64,000 nt of DNA. Origin: Anaeromyces robustus. Lineage: Eukaryota; Neocallimastigomycota; Neocallimastigomycetes; Neocallimastigales; Neocallimastigaceae. Every line of letters begins with the position of its first letter. Positions within the stretch are counted from its first letter, which is position 1. The position numbers and the translations under genes are program-made. This document shows, in pieces, positions 43,753-57,363 of this stretch. Under the pieces are notes generated by a model. It saw only the letters and a program-made list of their open reading frames with translations, searched no databases and was not told the origin of the DNA. The stretch lies in NCBI GenBank assembly GCA_002104895.1, contig MCFG01000003.1:83501-147500 (forward strand), given 5' to 3'.

Positions 43753-44647
43753 TTGTTAGAATAGTTAATAATTTAATCATATCTATAATAAAATGATTAT
43801 TTATTGTAAAATAAAGTAGAATGAATGGTATTGAAAAGTTTGAAGAATTTCAAAATTTCGAATAGTAAATATTTTGAATATAAAAAGGAAAAAAAAAAAA
43901 AATACATCAGTAAAAATTCATACAGAATATGTGGAGAGGATATTATTTCAAAAAAAAAAAAAAAAAATTGATAAAATATATTTATTCTAAAGTTAGATAT
44001 ATTTATATTATAAAATCTTTTTTAATTTGTTCATAATAATCCAAATACTATTGAAAAAAAAAAAAAGAAAAAAAAAAAATATTCATTTAATGGTGTTTAA
44101 TTTTGAGAAAAAACAAAAAGAATTATAAAATAAAATGAATTATATACATATTTATATAAAATGAAAAAAAAGAATTGCATAATTGTATATATATTAATAG
44201 ATTAAATAGTAATTATAGATATTAAAGTAATAATGGAAATTTTTAAATATTAATTTTTTAAATTATAAAGATATATCATCAGTTTATATTACTTGAAGGC
44301 ATTTTATTTAATATTATTTAATAAACAAACATAATTGATAAAAAGAATATTTACAATAAAACTTTTAATATATTATAATTACTATTATCTTTTTTTTTTT
44401 TTCCTCTAAAAAAAAAATAACAGTATTAATAATTTATTCAAATCTAATAAAATTATTCAAATATATTTATAAAATATATTTGAATAATTTTATTTTATTT
44501 TATTTTTTATTTTTTTTTTAAAAAAATAATGAAACTACGAATATAAATTTATATTATAATTATTATTTTATTCTTTAGCCAGATTAAAATATAATTTTCA
44601 TTCCTTTTTCTTTTCTTTTCTTTTCTTTTTTGATTTATGTTATTTTG

Positions 44648-44683
<36 letters not shown>

Positions 44684-44901
44684 TCATTTTTTATTTATTT
44701 ATTTATTTATTTATTTACTTAGAGTGTGTTTTTATTGTTTTGCTTATGTTATTTCGTTATTTTTTTTATCTATTTTTTATTTTTTATTTGTTATCGTTTT
44801 GTTGTTTTTACTTATGCTTTTTTTTTTTTTTTTTTTTTTTGAAATTATTATTTATTGCTTTATGTTCATGTTTTATTATCCTTTTTATTATATTTATATA
44901 A
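42848..44901. other. 2-kb AT-rich spacer with poly(T) tracts and ATT repeats
   Basis: Convergent spacer. It holds (ATT)n at 43491-43537, poly(A/T) at 42918-42958 and 43119-43147, poly(T) at 44649-44681, and the hairpin at 44446-44494. No coding frame is convincing. Confidence 0.6.
44446..44494. other. Perfect 23-bp inverted repeat with 3-nt loop
   Basis: Arms 44446-44468 and 44472-44494 are exact reverse complements. The word ATTATTCAAATATATTT is followed by ATA and then AAATATATTTGAATAAT. It lies in the spacer, about 410-460 nt from the stop codon of the VASt gene. Confidence 0.85.
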
Positions 44902-46870
44902 TTATTGAATTTGGTTATTTAAATAATATTTATTAAATATGAAAACAAATACCATCATTATCACTAACACTGAAATGATTAACCATCTGGAATTCTTTAA
45001 TGAGTTGTTATATGGTTTTCCTTTTAATTTCATTATTTTTTCTTCATATGATTTTTCAGAATAATTTACATATGAAGAATTAAATGTATTAGTTAATGAT
45101 GAACAATAAGTATTCTTAGATAAATCGTTCTTTTCTAATTCTTTTTCTTTTATTTCTAATATATTATCATAAACCAAATTGTTATTCAATGTAGTCATAT
45201 CCTTATAATTAATTAAATCTTGTAATAAATTATCATAAGATTCATTATAAGATTTATTTGAAGTAGATTCATCATCATATATATCAATAGGAATTGATGA
45301 ATCTATATAATGGTCATTTTTATTATTATTTTCAAAATTAGAATATGTTTCGAATTCAGAATAAGATAAAGCAGGAGACATAAATTTAATAAGATCTTCT
45401 GTATATTTTGGTTCAGGATTTTCTTTAATATATCTATTTAATTCTTGGTCCATTTCTTTTTGATGATCAATCATTCCATTAAAAGCAAACTTTTCTATAC
45501 TCTCTATAAAAATGAAATACCAATATTTAAAATAATATTAAATTATAATATTTATATATATATTTTTTAAAAAAAGAAAAAAAAAAGTTAATATATAATA
45601 TACATTTAAAAACTATATTAATCTATTAATTCTTATTATTATAATTGCATTGTAACATATAATATTACTTTTTATAGCACATCCTTTAATCCAACGAATA
45701 TAGCCGTAAACTTCAAAAGATGTTTCATGTGTTATTTCGTCTTCAAAAAGGCATTGAATAATAATAGTATTAAATGCTGAACCATATGGAACATCTGGTG
45801 TTGAAGAAGTACTTTGGAAAATTACTCTATAAATTAATATATTATAATTAATATATAGAAGTATTATATATAAATGATAATATATAAAAATAATAATAAA
45901 ACGAAAAAATATATATATATATATATTTATATATATTTTAAATTATTTTATCAATTACTTGTATGGTTCAAAAGTTCTAATTTCTTCTTCAGCTGAAGTT
46001 CTAGTATGTTTTGGACCAATAGGTGAATTAATATCCATAATATAACTAATATTTCTTTTCCATCCAGGTTTAATATTATCAGGATGATATACATCTGTAT
46101 GTTGCTTTTTATCTGGAGATTCCCAATCAGTACAATTGAAATCTTCATTTATAATACATTAATAATAACAATTTAATGAAATTTATTTAATTTAATTTAG
46201 TCATTAATTTTATATAAATAATTTAAAATATTTTTATTATTTATTTTGCTAGTTATATAATAGATTAAAATTAAAAAAAAAATACCTGTTTTTCCTTTTA
46301 ATGTATATTCTTCTAAGAAAGTTTCTCTTTCTTCCATAGGTAATCTTCCATCATCATATATAATTCTCCACATTCTTTGCAATGGTTGTTTATATGTGGC
46401 TTTATATATAATTCTAAATTCTTTTGGAGGGACATACTATTGAATAAAATAAAGATTTTAAAATTACATATTTAATTATATGCTATAAAAATAATATATT
46501 AAGACAATTATAATAGTAATACATTATCATTATTCTTATCCTTATCCTTTTCCTTAGTTGGTTCGACAATATTAAATGTATCTTTAATTAAAATTGACAA
46601 TTTTAAAATTTATTATTAGATAAAACAAAAAATAATAATAATAATAAAAATAATAATTATATTAAACAAGAACTAAATAATTAAAATATAATTACCAGTC
46701 ATCATTTTTAATTTATTATTGTTTATATTTAAGTTTTTACTTGAATTTATCTTTCTTTGTATTATATTTAAAATGTTTAAATTATTTTTTTTTTCGCTCT
46801 TCTCTTCTACTATTTGAGTTCTATATATATATATCAATAATGAAAATATACATTTATTAAACATTACCAA
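44902..46870 (-). CDS. VASt-domain protein with C-terminal membrane anchor (Lam/Aster/GRAMD1-type)
   Basis: Exons on the complement: 46696..46870, 46523..46581, 46286..46436, 45959..46142, 45669..45826, 44902..45503; 442 residues. Residues about 85-260 match the VASt fold of Lam/Aster sterol-transfer proteins: WRIIYDD, TFLEEYTLKGKTDF, W-K-R-N-I-S-Y, INSPIGPKHT, the hallmark TPDVPYGSAF, and W-I-K-G-C. In that family the domain carries sterol between plasma membrane and ER at contact sites. The TM segment at about 416-433 (WLIISVLVIMMVFVFIF) is an ER tail anchor. A GRAM domain, normal at the N-terminus, is not visible in the exons I can assemble. The start is uncertain: the ATG at 46870 is open, but the first exon may instead begin at an acceptor (exon from 46820) with earlier exons unseen. 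Confidence 0.82.
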
Positions 46871-47437
46871 AGTAATTAATATAGATTATTTTAAATATGA
46901 CAATAGGCTTCTTCAATTTACAAAATTCTGATTTTTTCAATATACTTTTATTTATAATTAACAAAATATATATTACCTTTTATTATTTTTATTTAATTTT
47001 CTTTTACTTAAATTTTATTGTATTGCTATTTTATTAATATTATTAGTTCATCAAAACATAATTATGTATATATATATATTTTTTATATTTTTTTATAAAT
47101 TATTTGTTTTTTGTTTTTTTTTTTTATTAAAAAAAAAAAAAAAAAGAAAGTTTAATTAAAATATTATATAAAATAAAAAAAAATTTTTTTATTAATGTTA
47201 TAAGAATTTTAAAAAAATTTTAAAACTTTAATTATTAATTTTTTTTAAATTAATATACAAATTTAATTAATTTATTAAAAAAGTTTTTTTAAAACAGTTT
47301 TAATATATTAAATGAATAATTATAATGTAATATATATAATTGTAAAAAAAAAAGTATTAATTTTACTATTAGTATGAAATATAGAATTATCATTATATTT
47401 TATTTTTATATTTTTTTTTTCATTATTTTTAATTAAT

Positions 47438-47597
47438 ATTGTTTTTATTAAGAGTATATTCACTTTTATTATCCTTACATATATACACTTTATCATAGTA
47501 GCACTCTTTATTAAACTTCTTTAAAACATTATTGCATTTGACTTGTTCAATTGAAAATGAAAATGAAATATTTAAATAAACATTGAGATATATAAAT
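47438..47597 (-). pseudogene. Possible relic of a cysteine-containing coding exon
   Basis: An open minus-strand stretch of about 50 codons has GC content above the flanks and reads IEQVKCNNVLKKFNKECYYD then KVYICKDNKSEYTLNKN. Three cysteines and many charged residues look like a real former exon, but there is no start, signal peptide or partner exon. Family unknown. Confidence 0.3.
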
Positions 47598-47600
47598 TAA

Positions 47601-47702
47601 CAAAATATTAATGATGAGACACCATTATCTATTACAAGTATAAATTATTATAAATATATGGTAAACTATTTAGTTGAAAATGGCGCAAATATAAATAAAT
47701 AA
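47601..47702 (+). pseudogene. Isolated ankyrin-repeat fragment
   Basis: The plus-strand frame reads INDETPLSITSINYYKY then MVNYLVENGANINK and stops. This is one ankyrin unit in the style of the giant gene (ETPLIYAL ... MIRYLVESGANVN). Nothing coding flanks it, so it is a relic. Confidence 0.75.
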
Positions 47703-47725
47703 ATATATAAAATAAGTTTCTATAT

Positions 47726-47760
<35 letters not shown>

Positions 47761-47911
47761 CTTATTTACATTTATATTTATATAATATATATATTTAAAT
47801 ATTTTTTTTATATTTGTTTTAAAAAATAAAGTGTAAATTGACTCTAGAATACAAATTACAATATATCACAAATTCATATATATAAATTTTTAAACATAAT
47901 TTAAAAAAAAG

Positions 47912-48070
<159 letters not shown>

Positions 48071-49406
48071 TAATAATAACAAAATAATTAAATATAAATA
48101 TAATTTTAAATATGTTACTATCAATATAAAAAATATATATAAATTATTAAAATATAAGTTTACATAAATATTATAAATATCACAAATATAATAAAATTTT
48201 ATTATTATTACTATTATATTTTATCTATGATTAAAAACGTATCTTTAATTAAAATAAAATATAAAAATAAGAAATAAAAAATAAAAAATAAAAAAAAATG
48301 AATAACAGAAAATATATATATATATAATACTATTTTAATATTAATTTATAAATATTATTTATTATTTATTTTACTTATAAAATATTAATAATTATAATTC
48401 TTTTTTGTCGAATTGATCTTTTATTTTTTTTTCATCATTAATATTATTATACATTAATTTTTAATAAAATAATTTGATATCCAAATTTTTTTTTCATCTA
48501 AAACTTAAAGTTTTTAAAGTTTACTTAATATCATTAATTATATATATATTTTCAATTTCATATATCTTAACAGATTTTTATACAATTCCAAAAAAAAAAA
48601 AAAGATAAAAAAAACAATTAATTAATTATAAATTAAATACATTATTACTCATAATATTTTATCTTTTTTTTTCCATTCTCAACAATGAATATCAGTATAA
48701 TTAATAAAATATATTAATAATAAATAAATAAATAAATAAATTAATAAATGAAATGAAATGTTGTTAATAATTTATTATAATACTAAAATTAGAATTATCA
48801 ATTTCTTCAATATAAATTTAAAATATTATTTATCAAGAATTATTAAACTATAGAAAAACTAATATATATTATTCATAAAATATATGTAAAAGAAAAATTT
48901 AAAAAAAAATTAAATATATATTTAAATAATTGGATTCCTATATCTAACTGATTTATTAATATTTCTTTAATTCTTAAATATATATTTATATAGTAATATC
49001 TAGTAATCATTTATTTTTTTTTCTCTTTCTTTTTATGATATTTTATTTTTTTAGTAATTAATTCTTAAATATTTATTTATATAGTAATATCTAGTAATCT
49101 ATTTTTTTATATAATATTTTAATAATTTTTTAGTAAAAAAAACTATTTTTGGTATATTATTGGTATACAAATCACAAAAATATTAAATCATTATCTATAA
49201 TTTAATACAATATATTATATCTAAAATAAAATTATTATAATTTAATAATTTTAATTATTATTATTTATTACTTATTATTGTTATAATAATAATTATTATT
49301 ATTAATTTATTATTATTTATTATTACTACTATTATCATTACTATTATATTATTATCATTATATTATTATTTTATTTATTATTATAATTATATATATTTTG
49401 AATTTC

Positions 49407-51854
49407 TTATATAGCACAGACCATAAGGAAGAAACAAATTAAAAAGATACCTATTGCTATAATAATAACAACTACATTAGTAGGTACCCATATTTTTATT
49501 AAGACAAAAGCAAAGATAAGATAAGCTAATAAGAGCCATTTCAAACTCTTATTAATTTTTCTTAATACTCTTGCTTCGTTTTGCATTTGACGATCCAATA
49601 CATAATTGAAATTAGCTAAAGCAGGATGTTGTTCTCCATTTATCATAATAGCATTATCTAATGTTGGAAGGGTAAATAGAACAGCATCATCTGGTTCAAG
49701 AGCATTATGTTTAAAGTAAGCTCTTACTGAAGATTTCATTAAAAAGTCATCATCAGTGGCATAAAATGGTGCTTCAAAAATGATTTCCTTTAACTCTTTA
49801 AGTATATCATCTTTTTTATTCTTTTTATTTTTATCAGAATCTTCTTCTTCAATATCGATATAAGCTGTAAGTCGTTCTTTTTCTTCATTTTTAGTTTCAT
49901 CAGTTGAAACGGAAGAACCATCATTATTCCGATTTTTTTTATTCTTTGATAATAAACTATCAATTTTTAAATTAGTAGATGCACTTAGTGGTGAAGTGGA
50001 ATGAAGTTTAATCCAATCATAAACATTTAATTTACTATCTCTATCATTTAAATATGATGTAGTATGAATTTTTAATAAATTATTTGAATAAACTGGATAT
50101 GGACATGAAGAAATAGCAGATTTTGGAGAAGTTGTTGATTTTTCACTTGACATAGCTTCGTTTCCTAAATCAATAACATATTGACTATAGTTTCCATTTT
50201 CGGTATTAGTAATATTTATTTTTGGATTATTATTACTATTATTATTATCATTACTGTTATTACTACTTGAAGAATCATCATTTACAGTAATATTTGGAGG
50301 ATTAGTAGCAGTATTGGAAGATGATGCAATACTTGATCGTTTTCCTTCGTTTAATTTTATATCTTTATTAATATCATTATTATCATTATCATTATTTTCA
50401 TTATTACCATTATTTTCATTATTAATATCTTTATTTTCTGTTAATAAAGCAACTGAAGAACCATACATTTCATGATGAGGTTCTTCCTTTTTTTTGTTCA
50501 ATGAACTTTTGATCTTAGATAATATAGATTGTTGATTTTCATTCATTGCTTTTTCATATAAATCATCACTATTAAATTCATCATTACTAATTGTAGTTGA
50601 TTGAATAATTGGATCAGGTTCTAAACCTTCAGGTTTCATAATTAAACGAAGATTATTACGAGTCATTAATTCTGGATAAGCTTGAAGTGGTGCCATACCT
50701 GTTCTAACTAATAAACGTTGAATACTTCTTGGAGCTTTATTTGAAATATTTGAAACAAATTTTATTGGAGATGATTTAGAACGAATATGATGTCTATTTT
50801 CTGAATCTTCATTTGTATTTTCTTCATTTTCTTCTGGTATTGGTGTTATAAACAATGGACTTAATGGTGTTTTTGGTATAATGTCATCATTTTTTAATTT
50901 TAATTTATTTTTAATATTTTTAATAACTTTTTTAGCTTCTTCATATTTAATAACATAATAATATACATCATCTACAATAGTCATATTATTTAAAGGCTAG
51001 TTTTTTTTTTTTTTTATTTATAAAAGATTTTTATATACAATATAAAATATTCAATATACAATAAAATATATATTATTAATATAAAAAAATTAAAAAGGTT
51101 TTAAAATAATAATAATTATTTGTTGATATATAATATATATTTTATTCTCTTTATAAAAAAAATTAATTACATTTTTAGCTCTCATTCTATGAAGAAGAGA
51201 TTGTTCTGGTTGAGTTCTAAATATAACTTTATTTATATGATGTGCTGCATAGTATGAATAATAAAACTTTGTTTCGTCATTTGGATCTGCTGTTTTTACT
51301 CTTGATATAATAAAATCTTTCTTATTTTTAACATATAGCATTATAAGTGATAAAAAAGATTCTAATGTAAATGGATCTATATATTGTTTTAATATCGATA
51401 ATTAATATTGAATATATATCGAATAAAAAATTGAAATATATATATAATATAAAATATTATATTATTTTTTTAATATTAATTTTTTCATGATATATTATTT
51501 CGATTAAGTTATATTAATAATCTATATATATATATTATATTAAAATAAAATGATAATTATTATTATAAAATAAAATTTACCTTCATCATTTGCATCAATT
51601 ATATCTAATACTTCTGATTTTTCATCTTTTTTATTATTTTTATCATCATTCTCGTTTTCCTTTTCATCTTTTTTATTATTTTTATCATCATTCTCGTTTT
51701 TCTTTTCATCTTTTGATTCTGGTTGACCATAAAGTTTTATAAATGTTGGAATATTTGGTAAAGGTGAAAAAACCGATGCAGATTGAGGAGTATTAATACT
51801 AACACTCACTGCAACTTGTGATGTATCAATATGTGGTTTATCAGCTGTTTCCAT
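49407..51854 (-). CDS. Unrecognised protein with conserved-looking core and C-terminal TM hairpin
   Basis: Exons on the complement: 51581..51854, 51171..51376, 49407..50996; 689 residues, phases closing. Residues 1-91 hold a duplicated Lys/Asp/Asn block (DDKNNKKDEKENEN type). Residues about 92-175 look globular and conserved: DPFTLESFLSLIMLYVKNKK, FYYSYYAAHHINKVIFRTQP, LLHRMRAKNPLNNMTIVDD. The middle (about 200-560) is Asn/Ser/Glu-rich and disordered. Residues about 580-640 are again ordered (YATDDDFLMKSSVRAYFKHN, LEPDDAVLFTLPTLDNA). The last 43 residues form two hydrophobic segments with a short IWVPTN turn, a tail hairpin anchor. I do not recognise the family; the alternation of ordered islands and disordered linkers suggests a membrane-tethered scaffold, which is inference. 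Confidence 0.85.
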
Positions 51855-53126
51855 TGCTTAATATTATATTAAAAATTTCATTAAATATTTATCCTTTTTT
51901 TCTCTTATAATTCCTCGTTTTTTTTTTTATTTATTTTATTTTTTTATTACTATATAATATCTATATTATATAATTTAATATTTTAATAAAAAAAATAGTA
52001 AAAATAAGGATAATAATTATATACTTTTTTACTAATATTGTTTTAAAATATAAATTATATAAATAAAAAAATAAAAATAAAAAAATATTTTAATAATTTA
52101 ATTATCTAAATATAAAATAATATTCTTAATATTCTACTTTCAATAAAACATAGATTAATTTTAATTTTCATTAAAACATATTATTTTTTTATTATAATTG
52201 TCAATAATAACTTTATTATATAAAAAAATTTTTTTTTTAATTTAATAATTTATACCAAAGAATAAAAAAAATAAAAAAAATTATTTTAATATTATTATTA
52301 ATTATTTATGGATATAAAAAAAAGTTAATCAAAGAATTGATAATAATAATTTTAAAATTTTTATATTATTAAGACATAAAATTATAATTCAGTATTAATT
52401 GAAATTTTAACATACTCTAAAATTTAAATAGAAAATATTTATATACATTTAACTTTTAGATAATCAATTGTATATATATATATTAAAGCATTCTTTATAA
52501 AAATTATTTTTTATTATTATTATTTATTAATTGGAAGACAAAATTTCTATTTAAATGTATAGATATCCAATATTTTTTCTTTTTTTAATGTTAAAAATGT
52601 TTATATACATAATATTGAAAATGTTACTATTTTAAATTTATTATATTAAATATTTAATGTATTTTAAAAAATACATTATAAATGTTTATTTAGTTTGTTT
52701 TAAAGCATGATATTTTATTTAAATTCAATATGGAATTATATATATAATATATATATTATATATTTACTATTATACACTTTTTAAGTAATGAATTAGCTAC
52801 TGTAGAACTTTGTATAATTAGTATAGTATAAAGATTCTTATATTTACTAAATATTTTCTATTATAAATTTACAATAATAAAAATAATTAAATGAAATAAT
52901 CAAATAATATTTATTAATATTATATTTTTTTATAATATGTTAATAATAATTTATGACTATTAATAATAATATTAGTAATAAACATTTATAAACATTTACT
53001 TTTATTAATTTTTTGTAAAAGAAATATAAAAATATTATTTATTAACACAATTAGTTAAATTTAATATGCTTTATCTATTTCTTAAATATGATATATAAAA
53101 AAAGGTAGTTACCGAGGACAAATTAA

Positions 53127-53158
<32 letters not shown>

Positions 53159-53302
53159 ATTAAAATATGTAGTGTTATATATTTATTTAAAAATATATGT
53201 TTTTTCAAAAAAAAAAAAATTAAAATTTTAAAAAATTTTTTAAAACTTTAAAAGTTTAAATATATTTCATTTAAAACAATATTATCATTATCTTTATCAT
53301 CA

Positions 53303-53401
<99 letters not shown>

Positions 53402-53974
53402 TGTTATTATTATTATTTTTTTTTTATTATACTTATTTTATTAAATATTTTATTAAATATTTTATTAATGATTATGATGATTTCCTATTATCAAAAAAAC
53501 CTTCAATTATTACTTAATAATTTGTTCTTTAAAATATATAATTTAAACTTTAAAGCAATGAATAAATATTATTTATTTTAATTTGACTTTTTCATTATTA
53601 TACTTATTATAATTATTTAATAATAAGATAAAGAAAAAATATAAAAAAAATAAAAAATATAAAATAAAAATATAAAATAAAATAAAATAATATAATATAA
53701 TATAATATAATATTAAAATAAAATAAAAATAAAATAAAATAAAAATAAACAATAATAATTAAATAATTCTTTCTTTTTTTCTTCAATTATTAATTAATTA
53801 GTATAATTTTTCCTTTAAATATTAATAGAAGTAAATAAATAAATAAATAAAAAATAAAAATATTTAAAAAAAAAAAAAGACTTAACAAAAAAAAAAAAAA
53901 AAAAACATTTAATAAAAAATTTCTCAAAAAAAATATAAGATTGATTTAATAAATTAATAACAAATATAAAAAAA
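51855..53974. other. 2.1-kb divergent spacer with an ATT microsatellite
   Basis: Shared upstream region of the unrecognised membrane protein (-) and the RGS gene (+). It contains (ATT)n at about 53307-53399, (AAAAT)n/(AATAT)n at 53660-53740 and a 22-nt poly(A) at 53130-53151. No gene is seen. Confidence 0.6.
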
Positions 53975-54904
53975 ATGAAAATATTTCGTAATAGACCCAA
54001 AAAAAATAATAAAAAGTTTGAAAATAATTTTAAAAACGAATTTTATATAGCAAGTAATGAATTTTCAAAACAAAAAGTAATGCATTAAAAAAATTATTTA
54101 ATTATTATCATTTTATTTATTATCTCAATAAATTTATACTAATAATATTCATAAAAAAAATTACAAAATAAAACTAAAATTAAAAAAAAAAAAAAAAAAT
54201 CAATATATATTAATTAGTAAATCATAAATAATAAATATATAAAAGTATAATAAGAAAAAACTTATTAATTTTAATTATAAATATTTATTTATTATTAATA
54301 AAATATAAAAGTTAATATCATTTTATGGTATTGAAGATTGTGCTATTACAACAGGACTTGGATCATGCATGAAGCTTGAAAATATATTTGTAATATAAGA
54401 AAACATTTCCTTTTAAAAAATTATATAAAATTATAAGAATTCTTTTTTAATAACATTTATTAATTTTATTATTGTTGTTATATTCTTCAAACGATTTGAA
54501 AAAATATAACAATAGGGAGCTTCCACGATATCAAGAGGAAGTAATAATACTTTAGCAAATTCTAATGAGAGTTTAGATGATGTTGATAAAGATATTATGT
54601 TATCGAAAAAAGGTTTTAAGAATTACAAATCTAATAATAGCCAAATGAATATTGCAATTGATGATACTATTAGTGAGCTTAAGAAAAAATTAAAAGAAAG
54701 AAATACAAAAATATTAGGCAGTAATAATACGATTACTATTGATAATGAAAAAAGGTATTTAATAGTATAATTAATAAGATAAATAATGATAAAATTATAA
54801 TATTAATATTATTATTAATTTAAATATTAATTATATAAATTTATGTAAAAACTTTTTTATTATAAAATGAAAAAAAAAAATCATAAATCATCAATAATTC
54901 TAAT

Positions 54905-54944
<40 letters not shown>

Positions 54945-55993
54945 TTTACAAATTAATTAGTTATAGTGAAACTAATCTTGAAAATAATTTAACAAGTTCT
55001 GATACTATCTATCGTCAAAGTTTAGAAATTGATAATTATTATTCAGAAAAAGAAAGAAGAGGAAGTTCCTCTACTAGTATTGATTATTTTTCAAGTAATC
55101 CAGATGTAGTAATTGATATTAATACTTTAAAAAAAGAAAGTAATTTATCATCTTATTTAAGTAAAAGTAATAGTAATTCTCAAATTAATAATCATAATAT
55201 TCACGATGAAGAAAACAAAGATGAAGTTCCTAAAAAGGAAATTACTATTGATATTAATAATGCAACAAATTATGTAGAAGTCGATGATGAAGCGAATAAT
55301 AATAAAATTAAAGATGAAGAAAAAGAAAAGAATGTACGTTTTATTAATAATTTATATGCAAAAAAATTTGAAGAATTAAATAAAAATTTTATAACAGATT
55401 TAAAAATCAGTTCAAATTCAAGCAGTACAAGTAATAGTAGAAATAGTATTTCTTATAGTAGTTCCTTTAGATCTGAAGAAAGTTTTGGTAATCTTAAAAA
55501 TCAATATGGACAAAAAACTTCTGTAAGTTACGACTATTTAAATTCTATTAATAAACCAGCATCTTATCATTCAAAGCTATACAACAATATCAATAATAAA
55601 AATAGTACTATTAATAAAGCCTTTTTAAATAAATTGGGTGATAGATACAGTCCTCAACAACGTTTATTTGTTAGTTTTAATCAATTATATGATCCATTAT
55701 TTGTTTCTAATAATCTTTCTAAACGTTACGATGTGGAATTAAAATTTGTTGATTTAAATGTCAAAGATATTTATGAGCATGGTTTACCATATTTACTTCG
55801 TTCCAAAAGACCATTAATTGAATTTTGTAAAGAACTAATAAAAGAATGTCAAATTGAAGTTTTAGTAAGATATATATATATAATTTTTTTTTTTTTTTTT
55901 TTGAACTTAAAAATAATAAATGAATTTATTTTAAATATTAAAAAAAAAAAAGAAGCTAAATATTAATAAACAAAATTATAATTTTTATTTTTA

Positions 55994-56031
<38 letters not shown>

Positions 56032-56809
56032 TTTGAATATTATTAATAAATTAAGTTCTTTATTAATGATGTTTGTGATTATCAAAAAAAATTATTCACC
56101 AAACAATCAGATATATTTAATGCCGGTAAAGAAATTTATAATAAATATTTAAGTGATAAAGCTGTTTGTCCATTAGAAGTTAGTCAAAGCCTTAAATTGC
56201 AATGTGTAAAAGATTTAAGGGTATTTAAATTAAATATTATAATATAAAAATTTATAATAAAATAATCTATGAAAATAAAAATAAAAATAAAAATAAAAAT
56301 AAAAATAAAAAAGGATTATTTTATAATTAAAAATAGATAGTAAATTATATATTTTATTTTATTTTATTTGATTTGATTTGATATATTATTAGAGTTTAAA
56401 AAAAGAATGTTTCCATGCTATATCATTATTCTTTTACAAAAATTTAGATTTTATATATGAAGAATTTAAAAGATTTGTACTTAAGGAACATTATAATAAC
56501 AGAACTGGTATATTATAATAATAATAATAATAAAAAAAAAACTTTTTTTATAAATAATCATAAGAAATATTATCTAATAAAAAAAATTCTTTCTTTTTTT
56601 TTTTTTTTTTGATAATTAAATAAATTTTAATAATAGAATTTGATAATGTCTTAATAACTCAAAAAACAGAAGCCGAAAAGAAAGCTTTTGAAGATGAATT
56701 AATTAAATTAGTAGAAATATATTATAAATCAAATGATGAATTATTAATAAAAAAACAGGAATTTATTATCGAGAATATTAAAGAATTATGTAAAAAATTA
56801 TTATATTAA
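53975..56809 (+). CDS. RGS-domain protein (regulator of G-protein signalling)
   Basis: Exons 53975..54076, 54312..54389, 54516..54754, 54967..55864, 56056..56220, 56393..56507, 56637..56809; 589 residues. Residues about 411-530 form an RGS fold split over exons 4-6: RPLIEFCKELIKECQIEVL, FFINDVCDYQKKLF, AGKEIYNKYLSDKAVCPLEV, CFHAISLFFYKNLDFIYEEF. RGS domains speed GTP hydrolysis by G-alpha subunits and so switch off receptor signalling at the plasma membrane. Residues 1-60 are basic and then contain a short ordered patch (YGIEDCAITTGLGSCMK). Residues 80-370 are Ser/Asn-rich and disordered. After the RGS domain a short Lys/Glu helix (FDNVLITQKTEAEKK onward) closes the protein. The domain is divergent, so the partner G-alpha is not predictable. 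The start is the first ATG of an open exon; an earlier exon cannot be excluded. Confidence 0.85.
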
Positions 56810-57275
56810 ATAGCTTACAAATCAGTAAAATAAATTTAATAATAAGTAACAACAATAAATCTATATAATAAAATAATCATAATATTAAAAAATTATAATA
56901 AATAATAATAATAAATATTATTATTATTATTTAAAATATGTATTATATATAATGTAAATCTATATTATATTAATACTATTACTATTATTCATAAAAAAAA
57001 ATAATAATATGAAAATATTACATTAGTAAAATTAGGAAAATATATATATATAAAAGTATAAAAATTATATATAATAACAATTATAAAATTATAAAAAACA
57101 AAGTAATTAAAAACTTTTTTATTTTTTTCATCTTTCTTTAAATAATTATATCAATAAATAAATAAATAAATAATTATAATAATAATAAAAACAATAATAA
57201 TAAACATATAGAAAAAAAAAAAAAAAAAAAAAACAAAAGAAAAAAAAGAAAAAAAAATTAAAATAAAAAAATTAA

Positions 57276-57363
<88 letters not shown>

